IMG/VR virus record: IMGVR_UViG_3300036792_000223
Location: 1-39,363 of that record
Length of the DNA stretch: 39,363 nt
Direction: 5' to 3' (one strand)
Source of the DNA: a virus
The notes beneath the pieces are model-generated. The model had not been told where the DNA came from. It ran no database searches and saw only the letters and a list, made by a program, of their open reading frames with translations. The position numbers were made by a program, and so were the translations under genes. Positions 35,796-39,363 of the stretch are shown here, one piece after another; position 1 is the stretch's first letter; every line of letters starts with the position of its first letter.

Positions 35796-38195
35796 TCAGA
35801 CCGCCGCACCGCGGGCGGTCAGCTTGCCGTACAGCAGCTCGGCGACCGTGTTCGCGGACATGCCCTGGGGGGTGTTGACGGTGCCGATCAGCGGGGCGTC
35901 GCGGCCGACGGGCCGCTGGGCGAGGGCGCGGGACACCGCTGCCTCCATCATGGGGATAGGGGAGACGATCTCGGCCTGGCCGGCCTCGGCGACGCGCACG
36001 ATGGTGCCGCCTGGCGCAGGCAGCACCAGGCCGCCAGTCGCGAGAAGAGGGATCGACGGCACGCCGACGGAGAATCCCCCGATTTTTCCGACGCCGGGGA
36101 TGTGGGTGTCGAGCGAGGGCATCGTGAAGCTCAAAGAGTTCCACCCACGAATCAGGGTATTGATAGTTCCTTCGAACTCTTTCCACATCCAGTCCCACAT
36201 GCCGGCGCCGGCCTTGGCGAGCTTGCCTGGGACGCCGCCGATGAACGTGACGACCTCGCCGAGCTTGTCGGAGATCCACTGCTTCGCCGAGGTGAAGGCG
36301 TCTTTCAGCCAGCTCAGACCGGACCCGATGCCGTGAACGGCATCGACGACACCGCTGGCCATGTGACCGGCGATGTCGATCGTCATGGTGAACTGGAGCG
36401 CCAAGAGCTTGAAGATCGGCAGCACCACGTCGCGCAGCAGCACCACGCAGACGTCGAAGGCAGGTCGCAGGATCCTGATAAGAAAATCGGCCAGTTGCAG
36501 GACGAACGGAATGATCTTGCCGAAGAGGAGATTCGCGACATTTTCCAGGGTCGGCAAGACGTTCTGTACGAAGAACGCGATCAGATTCTGGACGATCGGC
36601 GTGAGCTTCGCGACGGCGTCGTGCAGCAGGTTGAAGCCGTCGCGGATCACCGGCTGCAGGGCCGGCAGGACCTTCTGCTGGAAGAGGTCGACCAGGTGGC
36701 CGATCTCCGGAAGCACTCTCTGCGAGATCACGTCGCCGATCTGGTGGAAGATCGGGATGAGCCGCTCGACGGTGAAGTTGACCAGGTCGGCGACGCGCGG
36801 AATCACCTGCTGCTGCACGAACTCGCTGACCTTGAGGAGAGCGGGCAGCAGGTGCTGCGTGATCAGATCGGCGGCCGCGTGCAGCTCCTGGCCGAGGACC
36901 GGGCCGATTCCCTTGGCCAGGTTGACGACGATCGGGTACGCGTCGCGGGCGATCGTCTTGAGGGTGTCGAGCTTGTCCAGGAGCAGCGTCTTGAGGATCG
37001 GTCCGACGGTCTGAACGCCGCCGTGGATCTTGTCCCAGAGCTCTGAGGCGATCGGCTTGGCCTGGTCCCAGGCGAGCCGGGCCTTCTGCCCGATCTCCTC
37101 CATGATCGATCCGGCAGGGCCCCCGTAGTCGTACGCCCGCTTGAACCCGACTCCGATGTTGGCGATCTGCCCGACGGCGTCGTGGGCCTGGGCGCCGATC
37201 CGCTCGGAGATGCTCTTGGAATCGATGTCGGCGAACATGTCGATCCAGCCGCGGCGGATCCCCTTGACCCCGTCCCCGGTGTCCTTGAAGAACGCGGCAA
37301 GCGCCTTGCCGGTCTTCTTCGAGGCGTTGGTGATCGTGTCCGACCCGAGGAAGTTCGCCAGGCCCTGGGCGGCGGTGCTGGCCTCGTCGAAGACCGGCTT
37401 GAAGGCGCCGGCAATGCTCTGCGTCGCGGAGTCCTTGATGTTGGACAGGGCGCCGGCCATCGTGTGCGACTGCTGATCCATCATGCCGCCGAGCGCGGCG
37501 GTCGCTTTCGTGCCCTTCTCGATCCCGGCGACCAGGGCGGGCAGCGCCTCGGAGGACTGGACCTTGCCGGTCGAGATCATCTGGATCATCTGGCCGGTGG
37601 TGACCTTGTAGTGGTCGGCCAGGACCTTCAAGGCCGTGGGAACGCCGTTTTGCATCAGTTGGTTCATATTGCCCATGTCGAGCGTGCCCTTGGCATTCAT
37701 CTGATCGAATGCGAGGGTCACGGAATCGACTTGCTGGGCGGATCCGCCGATGGACGCTACTGAGTCGCCGAGGGCCGTCAGGTCAGGGATGACGTCCTTG
37801 GCGGCGATGCCCATGCCCATCATTTCTTGGGCGTTTTGTACCAAATTCCCGAATTCGAACGGGGTCGACTTCGCGAACTGCTGCAGCTGGCCGACGAAGT
37901 CGGAGGCCTTCTTCGAGCTGCCGAGCATCGTGGTGAACCCGATGTCAGCCTGCTGCAGCTCGGAGTTGAACCCGAAGACCGCTTCCTTGCCAGCGGAGAA
38001 CGCCGAGGAGATGCCGGTGGTCAGGGCGTTGCCGAGGACGCCGCCGAGTGCGATGGAGCCGACACGGCCCAGGAAGCTGGACTTCGCCGTGTCGGCGGCG
38101 GACTCGCCGGCGCTGGAGATGCCGCGCTGCAGGTCTTCGGTCTTGCCGAGAGCGACGTCGACATAGGCGGTCCCCCCGGACAGCGAGCGAGACAT
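35796..38195 (-). CDS. tape measure protein
   Basis: This gene encodes 799 residues from ATG 38195 (GGAGGTGAGGA upstream). It has the family features: SSFLGRVGSIALGGVLGNAL at the start, MLGSSKKASDFVGQLQQFAK, the tape measure domain with QQVDSVTLAFDQMNAKGTLD, followed by long repeated helices (VLPALLKVSEFVQQQVIPRV, RLIPIFHQIGDVISQRVLPE, VLPTLENVANLLFGKIIPFV) and a membrane-like segment. The C-terminus contains a channel domain ending GRDAPLIGTVNTPQ. The length predicts a tail of roughly 120 nm at about 1.5 angstrom per residue. It sets tail length and helps DNA enter the host. Confidence 0.95.
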   Translation of the reverse strand: MSRSLSGGTAYVDVALGKTEDLQRGISSAGESAADTAKSSFLGRVGSIALGGVLGNALTTGISSAFSAGKEAVFGFNSELQQADIGFTTMLGSSKKASDFVGQLQQFAKSTPFEFGNLVQNAQEMMGMGIAAKDVIPDLTALGDSVASIGGSAQQVDSVTLAFDQMNAKGTLDMGNMNQLMQNGVPTALKVLADHYKVTTGQMIQMISTGKVQSSEALPALVAGIEKGTKATAALGGMMDQQSHTMAGALSNIKDSATQSIAGAFKPVFDEASTAAQGLANFLGSDTITNASKKTGKALAAFFKDTGDGVKGIRRGWIDMFADIDSKSISERIGAQAHDAVGQIANIGVGFKRAYDYGGPAGSIMEEIGQKARLAWDQAKPIASELWDKIHGGVQTVGPILKTLLLDKLDTLKTIARDAYPIVVNLAKGIGPVLGQELHAAADLITQHLLPALLKVSEFVQQQVIPRVADLVNFTVERLIPIFHQIGDVISQRVLPEIGHLVDLFQQKVLPALQPVIRDGFNLLHDAVAKLTPIVQNLIAFFVQNVLPTLENVANLLFGKIIPFVLQLADFLIRILRPAFDVCVVLLRDVVLPIFKLLALQFTMTIDIAGHMASGVVDAVHGIGSGLSWLKDAFTSAKQWISDKLGEVVTFIGGVPGKLAKAGAGMWDWMWKEFEGTINTLIRGWNSLSFTMPSLDTHIPGVGKIGGFSVGVPSIPLLATGGLVLPAPGGTIVRVAEAGQAEIVSPIPMMEAAVSRALAQRPVGRDAPLIGTVNTPQGMSANTVAELLYGKLTARGAAV

Positions 38196-38220
38196 TCCTC
38201 ACCTCCGGGGTTCGTGTTGT

Positions 38221-38646
38221 TCAGCTGTTCAGCCAGGCCGCCAGCTCGGCCGGGGTGGCCGCGGGCACATCGGCCAGCGCCAGGTATTTCGACTCCGGCG
38301 CCGGCTCGGCGGCCGGCTCCTCGCCGGGGCGCGGCAACGGTTCCGGGTGCGGCAGCGCCGGTCGGTCCGGGTCGCGGTGTGCGGTGGCGTACATCCACTG
38401 CAGGAGCTGCAGGGAATCGAAAACGCCGGCGAGCAGGTGCTCGGTGTCAGTCCATAGCGCGCCGCCGGCGCGGGCGCGGGCCAGGATCCCGTCGGCCGGC
38501 AGGTGCCGGACCAGGACCGCTAGACGCCGCCAGGTCAGCGAGCCTTGGTAGAAGTCCGCGAGCCGGACTTGGTACGTGGCTTGGAGGTCCGCTTCGAGGG
38601 CGTCGCCGTAGGTGCGGAGGAGGTCGGCGAGCCCTGCAATTCCCCC
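38221..38646 (-). CDS. tail assembly chaperone T, read by -1 frameshift
   Basis: This is the second part of a G-T pair. It has no start codon and is in the -1 frame relative to the G gene: after the slip it reads IAGLADLLRTYGDALEADL, then QVRLADFYQGSLTWRRLAVL, VRHLPADGILARARAGGALW and TDTEHLLAGVFDSLQLLQWM. The two open frames overlap by 112 bases, and the reading to the TGA at 38221 is clearly protein-like. The slip is most likely at GGGGGAA (38646-38640). The fusion would be about 236 residues. G-T proteins chaperone tail tube assembly around the tape measure. Confidence 0.75.
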   Translation of the reverse strand, partial: GGIAGLADLLRTYGDALEADLQATYQVRLADFYQGSLTWRRLAVLVRHLPADGILARARAGGALWTDTEHLLAGVFDSLQLLQWMYATAHRDPDRPALPHPEPLPRPGEEPAAEPAPESKYLALADVPAATPAELAAWLNS

Positions 38647-38930
38647 AGGCTGGTGCCGAGCTCAGCCAGATAGTGGTTCAGGACCCCGGCGAGGTCCGGG
38701 GCGGACAGGCGACTGAAGGGAAACTCCTCGGCCTGCTCACCGAGCACGATTGCGAGGATCTCGCGGATCCCGTCAGCGCCTGAGGAGGCTTTGAGTTCTT
38801 CGACGCGTTCGGCGAGCTCCAAGGGGATTTCGCGCGGGAGTTTGTAGACCGTGCCGTCGAGCTTGATGGGCACGTGCTCGCCGCCGGCGGCCTCCAGGCG
38901 GCGGGCGCGCTCGGCGTTGACGTCGTACAT
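38535..38930 (-). CDS. tail assembly chaperone G
   Basis: This gene encodes 131 residues from ATG 38930 (AAAGGG upstream). It has a helical core (MYDVNAERARRLEAAGGEHV, LDGTVYKLPREIPLELAERV) and a C-terminal tail of Ser, Thr, Pro and Lys that is read only in this frame. The position between the tail protein and the tape measure and the overlapping -1 frame are the classical lambda G arrangement. The last 31 residues probably exist only in the unshifted product. Confidence 0.85.
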   Translation of the reverse strand: MYDVNAERARRLEAAGGEHVPIKLDGTVYKLPREIPLELAERVEELKASSGADGIREILAIVLGEQAEEFPFSRLSAPDLAGVLNHYLAELGTSLGELQGSPTSSAPTATPSKRTSKPRTKSGSRTSTKAR

Positions 38931-38961
38931 CGCAGGGCCCTTTCAGGGGTGGGGAAGTGAA

Positions 38962-38993
38962 GCGGCGGCCCGACTTCCCCGGCGGGCCGCCGC
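38962..38993 (-). terminator. 11-bp hairpin after the tail protein gene
   Basis: GCGGCGGCCCG (38962-38972) pairs perfectly with CGGGCCGCCGC (38983-38993) over ten bases. It follows the tail protein stop on the minus strand by 15 bases, like the hairpin after the capsid gene, and has no strong U-run. Confidence 0.6.
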
Positions 38994-39007
38994 GCTTGAG
39001 GGATGGC

Positions 39008-39363
39008 TCACGGAGCCATCGACGGGTCCTTCATGAGCATCGTGACCAGGTCGGTGACCGAGTCCGTGGCCATGGCCTGGTAGGTGATGCCGAGGGTGGC
39101 CAGACCGGCATGGGTGAAAGGGATGTCGGCGGTGTCGCTGATCGAGCCGCGGCTCGCGAACACTCTGTGAGTCACCGTGTTGACATCGTCCGTCCACTCG
39201 AAACCCATCATCATTTCCTGGTCGCGCGGGTTCGGGATGAACGACAGCTTGTATTCGCCACTGACGGCGCCGTTGGCCACGACAGCCGACAGTCCTTCGT
39301 TGCTGTAGACCGCCAGCGTCTTCTTGTTCCACTGCTCCATCACGAACATCCAGTGGATGTCCC
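39008..39363 (-). CDS. C-terminal part of the major tail protein
   Basis: The frame is open to the window edge, so the start is missing; at least 118 residues remain. The sequence DIHWMFVMEQWNKKTLAVYS continues with NEGLSAVVANGAVSGEYKLS, then IPNPRDQEMMMGFEWTDDVN and TADIPFTHAGLATLGITYQA. The pattern (a strand-rich domain, 'E-Y-K-L-S-F-I-P', then a late helix and strand) and its location before the G chaperone match siphovirus major tail proteins. It forms the tail tube. Confidence 0.7.
   Translation of the reverse strand, partial: DIHWMFVMEQWNKKTLAVYSNEGLSAVVANGAVSGEYKLSFIPNPRDQEMMMGFEWTDDVNTVTHRVFASRGSISDTADIPFTHAGLATLGITYQAMATDSVTDLVTMLMKDPSMAP

Noticed and set aside
1-39363. Integrated prophage with att sites at both ends and host flanks
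   Set aside because: Integrase lies in the middle between lysis and early genes, and both edges cut tail-module genes; no host gene is seen.
1-39363. Exact circular closure of the window (position 39363 joined to 1)
   Set aside because: The join shifts the frame and gives a stop after seven codons; no terminal repeat is visible.
1-39363. tRNA or rRNA genes
   Set aside because: I saw no cloverleaf with CCA-type end or rRNA-like sequence; short GC hairpins here are terminators or repeats.

Overview
The window is almost entirely the genome of a temperate siphovirus of a high-GC actinobacterium; a Streptomyces relative is the best guess. The reasons are the very high GC content, frequent GTG starts and ATGA/GTGA gene overlaps, an HK97-type head module, a long-tail module with a tape measure and a frameshifted chaperone pair, a tyrosine integrase with a repressor, and many small early proteins of types I know from actinobacterial mobile elements (DUF2637, DUF6221, the family misnamed OmpA). 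I see no flanking host genes, rRNA or tRNA. The genome is opened inside the tail module: the right edge cuts a tail protein at its C-terminal part and the left edge cuts a gene after 12 codons. Integrase and repressor lie in the middle, so this is the circular or assembled phage form and not an integrated prophage read from att site to att site.

Layout, mostly transcribed right to left on the minus strand. 39363-28770: tail and lysis. The tail protein fragment is followed by chaperones G and G-T (candidate -1 frameshift near 38640), the tape measure, Dit-like and fibre-like proteins, a secreted SGNH esterase, a GH25 lysozyme, two small membrane proteins and a coiled-coil protein. 28726-25849: a cargo island between hairpin terminators. 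It has a plus-strand XRE regulator and flavoprotein pair and four small divergent minus-strand genes (including an RNA polymerase alpha-CTD-like protein and a zinc ribbon), with a 19-bp palindrome between them. 25786-22579: the lysogeny module, with integrase, a small membrane protein and the repressor on plus, and a Cro-like gene and an excisionase-like gene on minus. Three copies of the palindrome TTCCTG-N4-CAGGAA surround the switch.

22228-10175: a long early operon of about two dozen small genes. It includes zinc-knuckle proteins, membrane proteins, a winged-helix replication-initiator candidate with iteron-like repeats inside its own gene (18440-18620), an ECF-type sigma factor, a DUF2637 membrane protein and an HNH endonuclease. 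Several GC-rich hairpins divide it. 10082-1: packaging and head, with small and large terminase, an Sm-like small protein, a portal-MuF fusion, prohead protease, major capsid, connectors, and three inserted fibre-like or hypothetical proteins.

Working model (inference): the repressor and Cro-like protein compete at the TTCCTG-N4-CAGGAA sites to choose lysogeny or lysis. The early operon starts replication at an origin within the initiator gene using host polymerase, since no phage polymerase or helicase is seen. The sigma factor may redirect transcription. Terminase then packages DNA, probably at a cos site near the HNH and terminase genes. The cargo island is built like a lysogenic-conversion module expressed from its own promoters.
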